A stretch of 12,792 nt of DNA from an uncultured Rickettsiales bacterium (GTDB lineage Bacteria; Pseudomonadota; Alphaproteobacteria; Rs-D84), in contig UROD01000017.1 of the NCBI GenBank assembly GCA_900549365.1, forward strand, positions 1 to 12,792, read 5' to 3'. Shown here in pieces: positions 6,017-12,792 of the stretch. The notes under the pieces are model-generated. The model was not told the origin of the DNA and ran no database searches. It saw only the letters and a list, made by a program, of their open reading frames with translations. Every line of letters starts with the position of its first letter. The first letter of the stretch is position 1. The translations under genes and the position numbers were made by a program.

Positions 6017-8986
6017 TCATATTATCTTGTCACCCACCATCCAGTTTGATGGTTGGCTGGGCAAGCATTTTGCGGGATCAACCTTGGTGTCAATGCCAAT
6101 TTCAAATTCACAGCCAGATGACGTACATTTCATTTTGCATTTTGTGCCGGTGTTGTCGGCATTGTACCATGCGACAGGATACGGTGAATTTTTGTCAACA
6201 TTCTCGTGGTACGTGTGGTATTGTGGCCTCACATAATATGGGGTAGTTTTAGATGTTGGTACCATTACAAAATGACCATCTTTGCACGTTACCTGATTCC
6301 CATTTGGAAATACGCTGCCTGGCTCTGGGGTTCCGCCCGCGGTTATTGCACCACTTGTGCAAATCAGTTTATAACTGGTGTTCGGCGCGTAATATGTTGC
6401 ACCTGGCCCAAAGGTAAATGTTTCGTCTGATACGCCTTTTGCAGAAGCAGCAGGCAGGCATAAATTGTGACCATTTATATTTGTCAGTGTGCCCGCACAG
6501 CAGTTGCCAAACGTATCAATCTGCGATTCTCCTCCTGGACAACAGTTGGTGAAGCTTTCGCCAGCTTTTCTGCCCACCGTGAATTTTGTCCCAGATCCAG
6601 ATACACATGTCTGACCATCAGAAGTGATACTCTCGCGCGGCATACATGAAATTGTTCCGTTCTCTGCTGGGTATGGCACAAATCCGATGGCGCATGATGT
6701 GTCGCGACAACTGTCGGCCTTTTGTGAGGTGCCGGTGTTTTTCGCAAACCATTTCAGCAATGTTTCTGCATCGCCGTCCATGATAATCTTGTTATGCGAA
6801 TCATCTGCCTCCAACAGGGTTACAGGACTGAATTCGCAATTACCCCACAGACGTTCGGCGATACGGCAAACCTTGCATTCTGTGCTGTCTGCGTTGTCGC
6901 AATTTCTGTCGGCGGTGCAAATGTCGTAAATAGGGGTGTTATTGTCGGGGTCGGGCTCGTACCCGTACATCATTTTATAGAATGTATTATTTTTAACCGT
7001 CCCGTCGTCAACTAAGCGTGCCCAAATGTTCCCAATCGCTTCGTTGCCTGCGCTGGCCACGCACGCCTTGACATCGTCCCAACATGCCGTGCGGTTGATA
7101 ATAGATTTGCGGTTGACAGATGTCTGAATGTTTTCGCACAGACCGAAATTACCAGAAATTGATTTGCATGATTGAATGATACATGCACGACCAATTTCGC
7201 GGCATGTCTGCATAACTGTGTCGTATGTTTTGTCCGTGGTGATGTCGGTCATACCGGTATTCCAATCAATATCGCCACCCGTTGTTTTTAACAATGTGGT
7301 GCATGCATTACGAACATCTGCGCACATTGCATTGACAGTGCGATCTGCGGCCACACCGAATGTTGACAGGGCGCGCGCATCAAAATCTTGCAATGATTTG
7401 GCGGTGTCTGATAAACACTGTGTGGTCAGGGTCGTGCAACTCTGGCGGACTTCTTCCAGTTTGCTGTCTTGGGCCAATTTGATTTGCGCCAATGCATCTT
7501 CGACAAATGCGTCCCATACGCTGTCGGCGATGTCTTGGCAATTTTCCATCGCAGGTGCTAAAAACTTCTTTTTTGAATTCAGGTATGATACGAACACCTG
7601 ATTCCCAGGGACACTGGTCCACGATTGGTCGGTGTCAGGACGGGTGATTAAATTGTTCAGGTTTGACAGTTCAGATGTCAAGAACGCTTCGCCCGTTGAT
7701 GGGTCAATATAACGCCCCGTGGTGTCTAAACATTTGCCCAGATTAGTGCCACATACGGTTGAATCCGACAGCATTGTCAGCATCTTTTGTTTGCACGTCA
7801 AAATGTCGTCAGAATTGCGCTTCTGGTAAATGTCCAAGCGTGACATGTCTAACAGTGCGCTGCCCTCGCGTAATTTTTCACGTGCTTGGTCATTTTGGGT
7901 TTCATATGACTTGGCAACAGTGTTACAGTCCTGTTCGATTGTCATTTGATAACCACTTGCGACGATGGGTAATTCGTCGTCGGTGCAAACCTCGGCCGCC
8001 ATTTCGCGACAAATTGGCAGTGCTGCCGCATACAGGGCCGTTCCGGTTTTTGCAGTGGTTGACGCCCCCGACAGAGAATCCACTGTGTCAAATGCCGCAT
8101 CCGCATTCAATGATAATGATATCGCACCCAACGATTGGTTGAAATTGCTGTCGTTAAAACTGGTGTTTAATTTCTTGGCAATTTCGTCCAGCATCTGTTT
8201 GGATTTTGACGTGTCTTTTTTCTGGAACGCTGTTTCGCCTTCGGTTGCCTTGTTTAATGCCGCGGCGTCCTCTTTGTCCATGTTGACCGTCAACAGGCGT
8301 TGGTTGAAATCCAACATTTTTTCTTCGACCGTGCTCAGGTTTTTCTTGGCACTGTTAAATTCGTTGGCGCGTGATGAACATGCACAGCGTTTCAGTTGGC
8401 TGTCCTTGTTTGCACAAAATTCGTCCATACAGTTATAGTACACCTCGCGACACTTTTTATAATCGCGATTGATGATATCTGATGCGGTCAGTTTTGTCGT
8501 TTCTGTATCAGTGGCGGCACGCGCAGCAGTTGCGCGAACGCCCGTGTTGCGTGTGTTGCGCGCGGTTGCCATCGTGGCAGTACGCGCAGCAGTTGTGCGC
8601 GCAGGCGCGGTTGCAGTACGGGTAATTACCCCCTGGGGCGCAATCGCAGTGGGCGCGGTTGTGCGTGATTGAATGTTTTGTGTTGTTGTGCGGGATGATA
8701 ATGCGGAAACCGCACTGCGCCCTGATGTAATCGCCGACGCCTTGTTTGTTGTATCGCGGGAATTTGTTGATGTGCGACCGCGTGGATTCAACGTTGCTTT
8801 TTGTGATGTTTGTGCGCCGGTTGCCGTGCCGCGTGCGGTGGCCGCCGATTGCGCCCCACGGGTTGAAACAGTGCCCGATGTGCGACGTGTCGCCGCGCGC
8901 GCGGTGGCATCAGAATCCGTGGCGTTTGCGCCAAAAACCGCGCCAATGCCCAAACACACAGCGAAAAATAGTTTAATCCCTTTCAT
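6017..8986 (-). CDS. Large secreted Ala/Thr/Arg-rich and Cys-rich protein, family unknown
   Basis: 989 residues from ATG at 8986. The frame is open to a TTG at 9007, but the ATG places the signal peptide (MKGIKLFFAV..., cleavage near FGANA, residue 22) at the very start. Residues about 24-165 are low complexity, almost only Ala, Thr, Arg and Ser, strongly basic and probably disordered. The folded part begins near 168 with a cysteine signature, C179-x6-C186-x4-C191-x9-C201-x-C203, followed by a charged, probably coiled segment (about 212-260). Cysteines continue at regular intervals, often in pairs (PICREMAAEVC, ACIIQSC, CCPGG, NCC), implying many disulfides in an oxidising compartment. The C-terminal part contains ENGTISCMP and TFGNCCAG, reminiscent of extracellular Cys-rich modules. 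No enzymatic motif or membrane anchor is seen. It may be a surface or periplasmic structural protein; no function is assigned. Confidence 0.85.
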   Translation of the reverse strand: MKGIKLFFAVCLGIGAVFGANATDSDATARAATRRTSGTVSTRGAQSAATARGTATGAQTSQKATLNPRGRTSTNSRDTTNKASAITSGRSAVSALSSRTTTQNIQSRTTAPTAIAPQGVITRTATAPARTTAARTATMATARNTRNTGVRATAARAATDTETTKLTASDIINRDYKKCREVYYNCMDEFCANKDSQLKRCACSSRANEFNSAKKNLSTVEEKMLDFNQRLLTVNMDKEDAAALNKATEGETAFQKKDTSKSKQMLDEIAKKLNTSFNDSNFNQSLGAISLSLNADAAFDTVDSLSGASTTAKTGTALYAAALPICREMAAEVCTDDELPIVASGYQMTIEQDCNTVAKSYETQNDQAREKLREGSALLDMSRLDIYQKRNSDDILTCKQKMLTMLSDSTVCGTNLGKCLDTTGRYIDPSTGEAFLTSELSNLNNLITRPDTDQSWTSVPGNQVFVSYLNSKKKFLAPAMENCQDIADSVWDAFVEDALAQIKLAQDSKLEEVRQSCTTLTTQCLSDTAKSLQDFDARALSTFGVAADRTVNAMCADVRNACTTLLKTTGGDIDWNTGMTDITTDKTYDTVMQTCREIGRACIIQSCKSISGNFGLCENIQTSVNRKSIINRTACWDDVKACVASAGNEAIGNIWARLVDDGTVKNNTFYKMMYGYEPDPDNNTPIYDICTADRNCDNADSTECKVCRIAERLWGNCEFSPVTLLEADDSHNKIIMDGDAETLLKWFAKNTGTSQKADSCRDTSCAIGFVPYPAENGTISCMPRESITSDGQTCVSGSGTKFTVGRKAGESFTNCCPGGESQIDTFGNCCAGTLTNINGHNLCLPAASAKGVSDETFTFGPGATYYAPNTSYKLICTSGAITAGGTPEPGSVFPNGNQVTCKDGHFVMVPTSKTTPYYVRPQYHTYHENVDKNSPYPVAWYNADNTGTKCKMKCTSSGCEFEIGIDTKVDPAKCLPSQPSNWMVGDKII
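8470..8920 (-). repeat. Degenerate repeats coding the Ala/Thr/Arg-rich segment
   Basis: The DNA for residues about 24-165 of the 6017-8986 gene consists of short imperfect repeats; for example ACGCGCAGCAGTTG recurs near 8519 and 8580, and GCGCGGTTG units recur in between. The repeats keep the reading frame and code for variations on (T/S)xxARTAT. Such tracts change length easily by slippage or recombination. Confidence 0.6.
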
Positions 8987-9050
8987 TCTTGTAAATAATC
9001 TTAGCAAAATTATGAATTTGCGGGCAAGTGAAAAAACAGGTTTTTATTAA

Positions 9051-9262
9051 AGTTCAGAGTTCAACCGTCTCCGCTGGTGCTTCGCCGCGATAAAATAATG
9101 TGTGCGCTGCGCGCAACATAAAATAAACTGGATTGCCACGCGTCGCTACGCTTGCTCGCAATGACAGAGATTCTAGAACAATTGTCATTGCGAACGTAGT
9201 GAAGCAATCCAGTAAATAAACCAGTGCGCCATTTGGCGCACACATTATTTGAACTTTGAACT
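9051..9262. repeat. Nested inverted-repeat (MITE-like) element
   Basis: Three pairs of complementary arms lie one inside the other. The outermost is AGTTCAGAGTTCAA (9051-9064) against 9249-9262, with one mismatch. Next is a perfect 15-bp pair, 9093-9107 with 9236-9250 (AAATAATGTGTGCGC). The innermost is 9127-9166 with 9183-9213 (ACTGGATTGC...CAATGACA), where the left arm carries about 9 extra bases. A small TGCGCC/GGCGCA hairpin sits at 9225-9240. The inner core matches the widespread dispersed repeat of the form CATTGCGA...GAAGCAATCC known from Rickettsiales and other bacteria (from memory). No transposase is present. It lies directly downstream of the tRNA and upstream of the 6017-8986 gene, in no frame that looks coding. 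Confidence 0.8.
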
Positions 9263-9267
9263 TTTTC

Positions 9268-9352
9268 TGGTGCGGGCAGGGGGACTTGAACCCCCAAGGT
9301 TTGCACCACAGCATCCTTAGTGCTGCGCGTATACCAATTCCGCCATGCCCGC
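9268..9352 (-). tRNA. tRNA-Leu, anticodon AAG
   Basis: Read on the minus strand, the acceptor arms GCGGGCA and TGCCCGC pair over seven bases, with discriminator A and an encoded CCA (9268-9270). The D-arm is GCG...CGC with GGTATA. The anticodon stem CAGCA/TGCTG encloses the loop CTAAGGA, so positions 34-36 are A-A-G. A class II variable arm (GGT GCAA ACC) and T-arm GGGGG TTCAAGT CCCCC follow. Class II shape, A73 and the overall sequence identify leucine. AAG would read CUU, and CUC if A34 is deaminated to inosine; bacterial leucine tRNAs normally use GAG for these codons, so the anticodon is unusual. Confidence 0.93.
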
Positions 9353-9368
9353 AAAAAACGTATATATA

Positions 9369-9397
9369 TTCTTATCAACAAGAGGTTTGTTTTTCAA
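9369..9397 (-). promoter_or_regulatory. Likely promoter of the tRNA-Leu gene
   Basis: TTGAAA (9392-9397) and TAAGAA (9369-9374) on the minus strand are spaced by 17 bases and predict a start near 9362, about ten bases before the mature tRNA. It overlaps the -35 region of the divergent promoter at 9387-9415. An alternating TA stretch (9361-9368) is an alternative -10 region. Confidence 0.4.
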
Positions 9398-9415
9398 CCG
9401 TTTTTGTGATATCAT
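9387..9415 (+). promoter_or_regulatory. Likely promoter of the omptin-like barrel gene
   Basis: TTGTTT (9387-9392), a 17-base spacer and TATCAT (9410-9415) preceded by TG form an extended -10 promoter about 35 bp before the ATG. The -10 lies within TGATATCATAC, identical to the box upstream of the other barrel gene at 2817. The predicted start near 9422 leaves a leader of about 27 nt with the TAAGGA ribosome-binding site at 9435-9440. Confidence 0.5.
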
Positions 9416-9448
9416 ACGAGTAAAGTTTGAAAGGTTAAGGATTTTTAT

Positions 9449-10978
9449 ATGATTAAATTGCCAAGATTCTTGTTGCGTGCGTCGCTGGTTGTGGCGTTGC
9501 CGATGGCTGCAAATGCCGCTGGAACATACTATACCGGCAACTATCAGTCGCCCCAGACGCGCTATTCTACGCAATCGTATGCGTCACGTTATAACAACAC
9601 GACACAGTCCAGAAATTATAACACTGCGGGTTCGTCGTATGCGTCGTATTCTTCGTCGCGTCCAACGGTTGGTACGCGTACAACACAAACAACTGTGGCG
9701 CGTGGCCAGACGCAAAACACATCACAGGTTGCCACCAGTGGTGCAAAAAAGCAGGGATTCTGGTTGGATGCCGGTATCTCGCACGAGGTTGCACAATGGC
9801 AATTTGAAATGAAAGAGTCCAAGTCAATTTTGCACTATGACAATATTGGTTGGAATGTTTTGGATGTGCGCGGTGGCTATGCGTTTAACGCCGGCAAGAC
9901 CAAAATGCAGATTGATGCCGGATTCAAGTACGGAATGCAGTCCGGCGACAGCACTATGGTTGACGACGATATCACCAATGGTGGGTATATTTCAGATATA
10001 TTCTTTGTCGATGCAAATGGTAATGGTCAATATGACGAAGGCGAAGAAATTACTGGGACACAGGATTCGCACGCATTGTCTGTGGGCAAAAGCAGCGGCG
10101 GCAATATGTACGGGTTTAATGCTGGATTTGGCCTGACGGATTTCTTTCAAGTTGGGGCGGTAAAATTCACGCCGTCTATTGGGTATCGCTATTTGAGATA
10201 TAAATTGGAAACCAAGAATAACCACGGGTTGGCAGTGGATTCGTATACTTGTTTCAATATCAATGGTGAAGTGCAGTGCGATCCAATTTTAATTTTCCCG
10301 ATGGACAGCATCAGTTCCGTACCAACGCGTGACAATCCATATAATTATATCCAAATTCCAGCGGGGGCAACAAAGGTAAACACCGCTGGGACGTTCTATT
10401 ATTCCCAACCATCGGTTAGCCATTCGTATGAGGTTGAATGGTCTGGGCCATATTTAGCATTAGATATGGATTATCAAATCAATAATAAAAATTCCGTCAA
10501 TGGTCGTTTTGAATTAGGGTTGCCAGGGTACACATCAACCGGCGACCAGCCGTATCGTTATGATTGGGCCCATCCAAAAAGTGTTGAAGACAAGGCCAGT
10601 ATTGGCAGTGCTTATCATCTGGGGTTGGGTGCAAATTGGTTGACTGCGTTGACAAATACTGTATTCTTGTCGCTGGGGCTGACGTATGATTACTATACAG
10701 TCAGTGATGCGGATGCCAAGACGTACCTGAATGCCAATTATTATGAAACTGAATTATCACGTATCAAGAACGGTGGTACATATACCGTCAATGGGTACGA
10801 AGTCAATTATGGTACAGGATTTTCATCGGACGAAGCAATGTTGGCCGGCAGTGCCGCCGCACGCTCGATTATGGCATTAAAGGACAGTTGCCCAGGGTGG
10901 GCGTGCAGCGTCAAGAGCGAGATTAAGTCGTTCTATAAATCAATGGGTATTCGCGTTGGGGTCAATGCAAAGTTCTGA
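9449..10978 (+). CDS. Omptin-like outer-membrane beta-barrel with disordered N-terminal arm
   Basis: 509 residues. Signal peptide 1-23 (ASLVVALPMAANA). Residues 24-100 are a Tyr/Ser/Thr/Gln/Asn-rich disordered arm. From 101 a beta-barrel follows, ending in VGVNAKF with terminal Phe. The order of segments resembles omptin proteases: IGWNVLDVRGGYAF, STMVDDD (D172, D174; OmpT has MVDQD with catalytic D83 and D85), SIGYRYLRYKLE, GPYLALDMDYQI and then YDWAHP (D372, H375; OmpT D210-x-H212, here one residue longer). Residues 188-199, DANGNGQYDEGE, fit a canonical EF-hand-type calcium loop within a predicted surface loop. Cysteine pairs 268/277 and 481/486 could form disulfides. The start is supported by TAAGGA eight bases upstream. 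The omptin assignment is from remembered motifs; it could be a non-proteolytic relative. Confidence 0.8.
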   Translation: MIKLPRFLLRASLVVALPMAANAAGTYYTGNYQSPQTRYSTQSYASRYNNTTQSRNYNTAGSSYASYSSSRPTVGTRTTQTTVARGQTQNTSQVATSGAKKQGFWLDAGISHEVAQWQFEMKESKSILHYDNIGWNVLDVRGGYAFNAGKTKMQIDAGFKYGMQSGDSTMVDDDITNGGYISDIFFVDANGNGQYDEGEEITGTQDSHALSVGKSSGGNMYGFNAGFGLTDFFQVGAVKFTPSIGYRYLRYKLETKNNHGLAVDSYTCFNINGEVQCDPILIFPMDSISSVPTRDNPYNYIQIPAGATKVNTAGTFYYSQPSVSHSYEVEWSGPYLALDMDYQINNKNSVNGRFELGLPGYTSTGDQPYRYDWAHPKSVEDKASIGSAYHLGLGANWLTALTNTVFLSLGLTYDYYTVSDADAKTYLNANYYETELSRIKNGGTYTVNGYEVNYGTGFSSDEAMLAGSAAARSIMALKDSCPGWACSVKSEIKSFYKSMGIRVGVNAKF

Positions 10979-10997
10979 TTGTAAATGGTAGTGTGAT

Positions 10998-11612
10998 ATG
11001 ACAAAACTGGGAATAATTTTTGCTGGGGCTGTGTTAGCGTTGTCTGGGGTTTCGGCGCATGCCACCGAATTGTCGGGTACGGCATCGGTCAGTATTACCA
11101 GTGATACGTCCGCGTCGGCGAAAAATATCGCCATGGACGAGGCGCGTCGTCAAATTATTGTTGACAGTTTGTCGCACTATTCTATGCCAGACCAATTACG
11201 TGCCGCGGTAAAAGATGCAAAAAGCAGTGAATTGATAAACCTGATTGCTGCGTCGGAAATTTCGGGTGAACGGCAATCTGATACAACGTATTCGGCAAAT
11301 ATTACAATGACGCTGGACCGCGGGTTGGCGCGTACGTGGCTGAATGCGACGGGGGTTCAGAATTGGTTGCCAGACGATACATCTGGGGACAAATTTGTTG
11401 TGGTGGCATATGTGTCTGATCCGATTGCAGATTGGGTCGGTTTGCAGGAAATTGCACGCAATGAAAAACTGGATTTAGCAACCAAATATATAAATAATGG
11501 CCAGATTACTATTGAACTGCCAATGGCGCGTCGCGGTGAATTTACGGCGGCGGTGCGTGGGGCGGGCTGGCGTTATTCTGATAATGATGGCGTTTTGCGC
11601 ATTTGGAAATAA
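10998..11612 (+). CDS. Small exported (periplasmic) protein, family uncertain
   Basis: 204 residues with a Sec signal peptide ending SAHA near residue 22, no lipobox and no transmembrane segment. Residues about 35-70 (SASAKNIAMDEARRQIIVDSLSHY) have the amphipathic 'A..EARR.A' helix pattern seen in LPP20- and FlgT-N-like exported domains. The C-terminal half (FVVVAYVSDPIADWVGLQEIA ... GWRYSDNDGVLRIWK) looks like a second small alpha/beta domain. The start ATG lies 19 bp after the stop of the barrel gene with only a weak GGTAGTG before it, so co-transcription is likely. It could be a periplasmic partner of the flanking barrels; this rests on context only. Confidence 0.8.
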   Translation: MTKLGIIFAGAVLALSGVSAHATELSGTASVSITSDTSASAKNIAMDEARRQIIVDSLSHYSMPDQLRAAVKDAKSSELINLIAASEISGERQSDTTYSANITMTLDRGLARTWLNATGVQNWLPDDTSGDKFVVVAYVSDPIADWVGLQEIARNEKLDLATKYINNGQITIELPMARRGEFTAAVRGAGWRYSDNDGVLRIWK

Positions 11613-11637
11613 TTATTAAATATCAAAGGGTGTTGTG

Positions 11638-12501
11638 GTGAAAAAAATATCTGCGGTTTTGTTGTGTCTGTTTATCGTGCCGTGTGTGGCGCGTGCTGAT
11701 GATGCGGTGGCGACAAACAAAACATTGCATTTAGACGTGCGTCGCATTGGGTTGGAATTGTCAAAAACAACTGTTTCTAATGCGCAACAATACTCCGATT
11801 CACCGGTATCGGCCCTGAACGCGTCCAGTCAGGATTATATCAAGGGCGTTTTGGACACGGTTTTGGAATATAACAAGAATAAGTTCAAATGGGACAATGG
11901 TCTGTTTGCTGAATATGGTCGTACGACATTGCGCCCGTATAATGGGCCAACCACGACCGACCAAAACGCAGATAAAATCACATTGTCCAGTGACCTGTCG
12001 TATGCATGTTGGGATTTTGTAGGATTAAAATTGGGCCCAACGGTTCGTGGCGCGTATGATACGCAATTTCGCGATAATGCGGATGCACCACGCCAAAATA
12101 TTATTCGTACCAGTGCAGGTATCTCGTTGTTTGATCACAAGATTTTGAAAACGTTGTATGTAACTGGTCTGTATGAATATGATTTTACATATGCGGGTGC
12201 GCAAACCAGCAAGGACGGTATGGAGGCGGGCTGGCGCGCCGAATACGTAATTCGCGATGGCGTAAAATTTACCACCAACGGGTATTATCGTGAATACTTT
12301 GAATATTCAGATTACGTGCCAACTGATTTGAAACGTGATTTGTCGGCGATTGTACGTCTGGATACAAATCTGTGGGGAAATCTGACCATGGGGCCATATG
12401 TAAAATACCGTTTGGCCAAGGCGCGTGGTGTCGACGTATACGGCAGCAATTTTATGGTTGGTGTTTCATTCAACTATATCAACAAATTTAACCTGATGTA
12501 A
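11638..12501 (+). CDS. Outer-membrane beta-barrel protein, family uncertain
   Basis: 287 residues starting at the second of two tandem GTG codons (11638), seven bases after AAAGGG; the first GTG (11635) would add one residue. Signal peptide 1-20 (ISAVLLCLFIVPCVARA). The mature part shows alternating strands typical of a barrel (LEYNKNKFKWDNGLFAEYGRTTL, ITLSSDLSYACW, LKLGPTVRGAYDT, TSAGISLFDH, LYVTGLYEYDF, AGWRAEYVI, FTTNGYYREYFE, DLSAIVRLDTN, TMGPYVKYRLA, FMVGVSFNYI). The segment KFKWDNGLFAEYG is reminiscent of DUF3078-type outer-membrane proteins, but this is uncertain. The chain ends NKFNLM, not in Phe. It lies 25 bp after the preceding gene, as the last member of a probable three-gene operon. 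Confidence 0.8.
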   Translation: MKKISAVLLCLFIVPCVARADDAVATNKTLHLDVRRIGLELSKTTVSNAQQYSDSPVSALNASSQDYIKGVLDTVLEYNKNKFKWDNGLFAEYGRTTLRPYNGPTTTDQNADKITLSSDLSYACWDFVGLKLGPTVRGAYDTQFRDNADAPRQNIIRTSAGISLFDHKILKTLYVTGLYEYDFTYAGAQTSKDGMEAGWRAEYVIRDGVKFTTNGYYREYFEYSDYVPTDLKRDLSAIVRLDTNLWGNLTMGPYVKYRLAKARGVDVYGSNFMVGVSFNYINKFNLM

Positions 12502-12503
12502 TG

Positions 12504-12522
12504 TATTGCCGCCGCGGCAATA
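12504..12522. other. Hairpin between convergent genes
   Basis: An 8-bp stem TATTGCCG / CGGCAATA with a CCG loop lies three bases past the stop of the 11638-12501 gene and 14 bases past the stop of the convergent 12536-12792 gene. Neither strand has a U-run after it, so it may stabilise both 3' ends more than terminate transcription. Confidence 0.5.
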
Positions 12523-12535
12523 TGTAACGGCGTAA

Positions 12536-12792
12536 TTATTGAATAACCGTGAATTTTGCGGAACTGCCACCGCCATCACTGGTTGCGATACGCACAATAT
12601 GTTCACCCATTGGAATGGTGCGCGTCATTGGCGCGCCAGATGTGGTTGTGCCGATAATTTCATCGTCCAAGAACCAGAATATTTTTGCGTCGCGCGCAGG
12701 GGCGATTGCCTGAAATGTTATGCGTGCTGTGTTTCCGCCATCGGTGATAACGATGTTTGTTGCATCGGTGGGGGTGATAATTGTTGGGTGCG
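12536..12792 (-). CDS. pbpC: C-terminal end of a penicillin-binding protein 1C-type protein
   Basis: Only the last 84 residues are in the window; the N-terminus lies beyond the right edge. The visible part reads HPTIITPTDATNIVI, then FQAIAPARDAKIFWFLDDEI, GAPMTRTIPMGEHIVRIATSDGG and SSAKFTVIQ before TAA. The pattern I.SP..G..I, then a WF-x-[DN]-[DG] turn, then GEH.I.V.D..G..A...F.V is that of the BiPBP_C immunoglobulin-like domain ending bifunctional PBP1C, a periplasmic peptidoglycan glycosyltransferase/transpeptidase. The catalytic domains cannot be checked here. It is convergent with the barrel gene. Confidence 0.75.
   Translation of the reverse strand, partial: HPTIITPTDATNIVITDGGNTARITFQAIAPARDAKIFWFLDDEIIGTTTSGAPMTRTIPMGEHIVRIATSDGGGSSAKFTVIQ

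Noticed and set aside
5890..6246. 118-codon plus-strand frame in and beside the gene-free gap
   Set aside because: It runs into the antisense of the large Cys-rich gene, has no ribosome-binding site, and overlaps the structured RNA region.
8470..8920. CRISPR-like or satellite array
   Set aside because: The repeats are short, imperfect, in frame and coding; there are no uniform repeats and spacers and no cas genes.
8987..9007. TTG start at 9007 for the 989-residue protein
   Set aside because: It would put seven residues before a signal peptide that begins naturally at ATG 8986.
8469..9050. Plus-strand frames of 67 and 125 codons over the Ala/Thr/Arg tract
   Set aside because: They are Val/Ala/Arg-rich mirror products of the repetitive minus-strand coding region.
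9051..9262. Insertion sequence
   Set aside because: There is no transposase frame within or near it; at about 210 bp it can only be a non-autonomous repeat.
9054..9381. Open frames of 86 and 106 codons on the minus strand over the tRNA and repeat
   Set aside because: They read through the tRNA-Leu gene and the inverted-repeat element, and have no signal peptide, domain or ribosome-binding support.

Overview
The window reads as chromosome of a Gram-negative (two-membrane) bacterium. It holds proteins with Sec signal peptides, outer-membrane beta-barrels ending in phenylalanine, two lipoproteins, and the housekeeping genes polA, pth and part of a penicillin-binding protein. The moderate GC content, the abundance of secreted Cys-rich proteins of no recognised family and the dispersed 'CATTGCGA...GAAGCAATCC' repeat suggest an uncultured alphaproteobacterium, perhaps host- or gut-associated. 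That placement is inference: no rRNA or marker phylogeny is available here.

Layout. 1-2223 (minus): DNA polymerase I, whose C-terminal end runs off the left edge; motif A carries Gln where the steric-gate Glu is expected. 2278-2817 (minus): a small outer-membrane beta-barrel, divergent from pth (2865-3401, plus). 3387-4703 (minus): a 32-cysteine secreted protein with an ephrin-receptor-like module, overlapping the pth stop tail to tail. 4774-5686 (minus): two tandem paralogous lipoproteins closed by a strong terminator. 5687-6016: a gene-free stretch with a consensus-like promoter, a rod-shaped RNA fold and an intrinsic terminator, either a free small RNA of about 190 nt or a structured leader of the lipoprotein operon. 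6017-8986 (minus): a 989-residue secreted Ala/Thr/Arg-rich and Cys-rich protein. 9051-9262: a nested inverted-repeat element. 9268-9352 (minus): a tRNA-Leu whose anticodon reads AAG. 9449-12501 (plus): a cluster of three exported proteins (omptin-like barrel, small periplasmic protein, second barrel). 12536-12792 (minus): the C-terminal end of a PBP1C-type protein.

How it fits together. Apart from polA, pth and the tRNA, every gene encodes an exported or envelope protein, so this is a surface/envelope neighbourhood. No phage, transposase, CRISPR array or named defence system is visible. The points most worth following up are the RNA in 5755-5943, the A34 leucine tRNA, the Pol I Glu-to-Gln change, the calcium-loop-bearing omptin-like barrel, and the Cys-rich secreted proteins.
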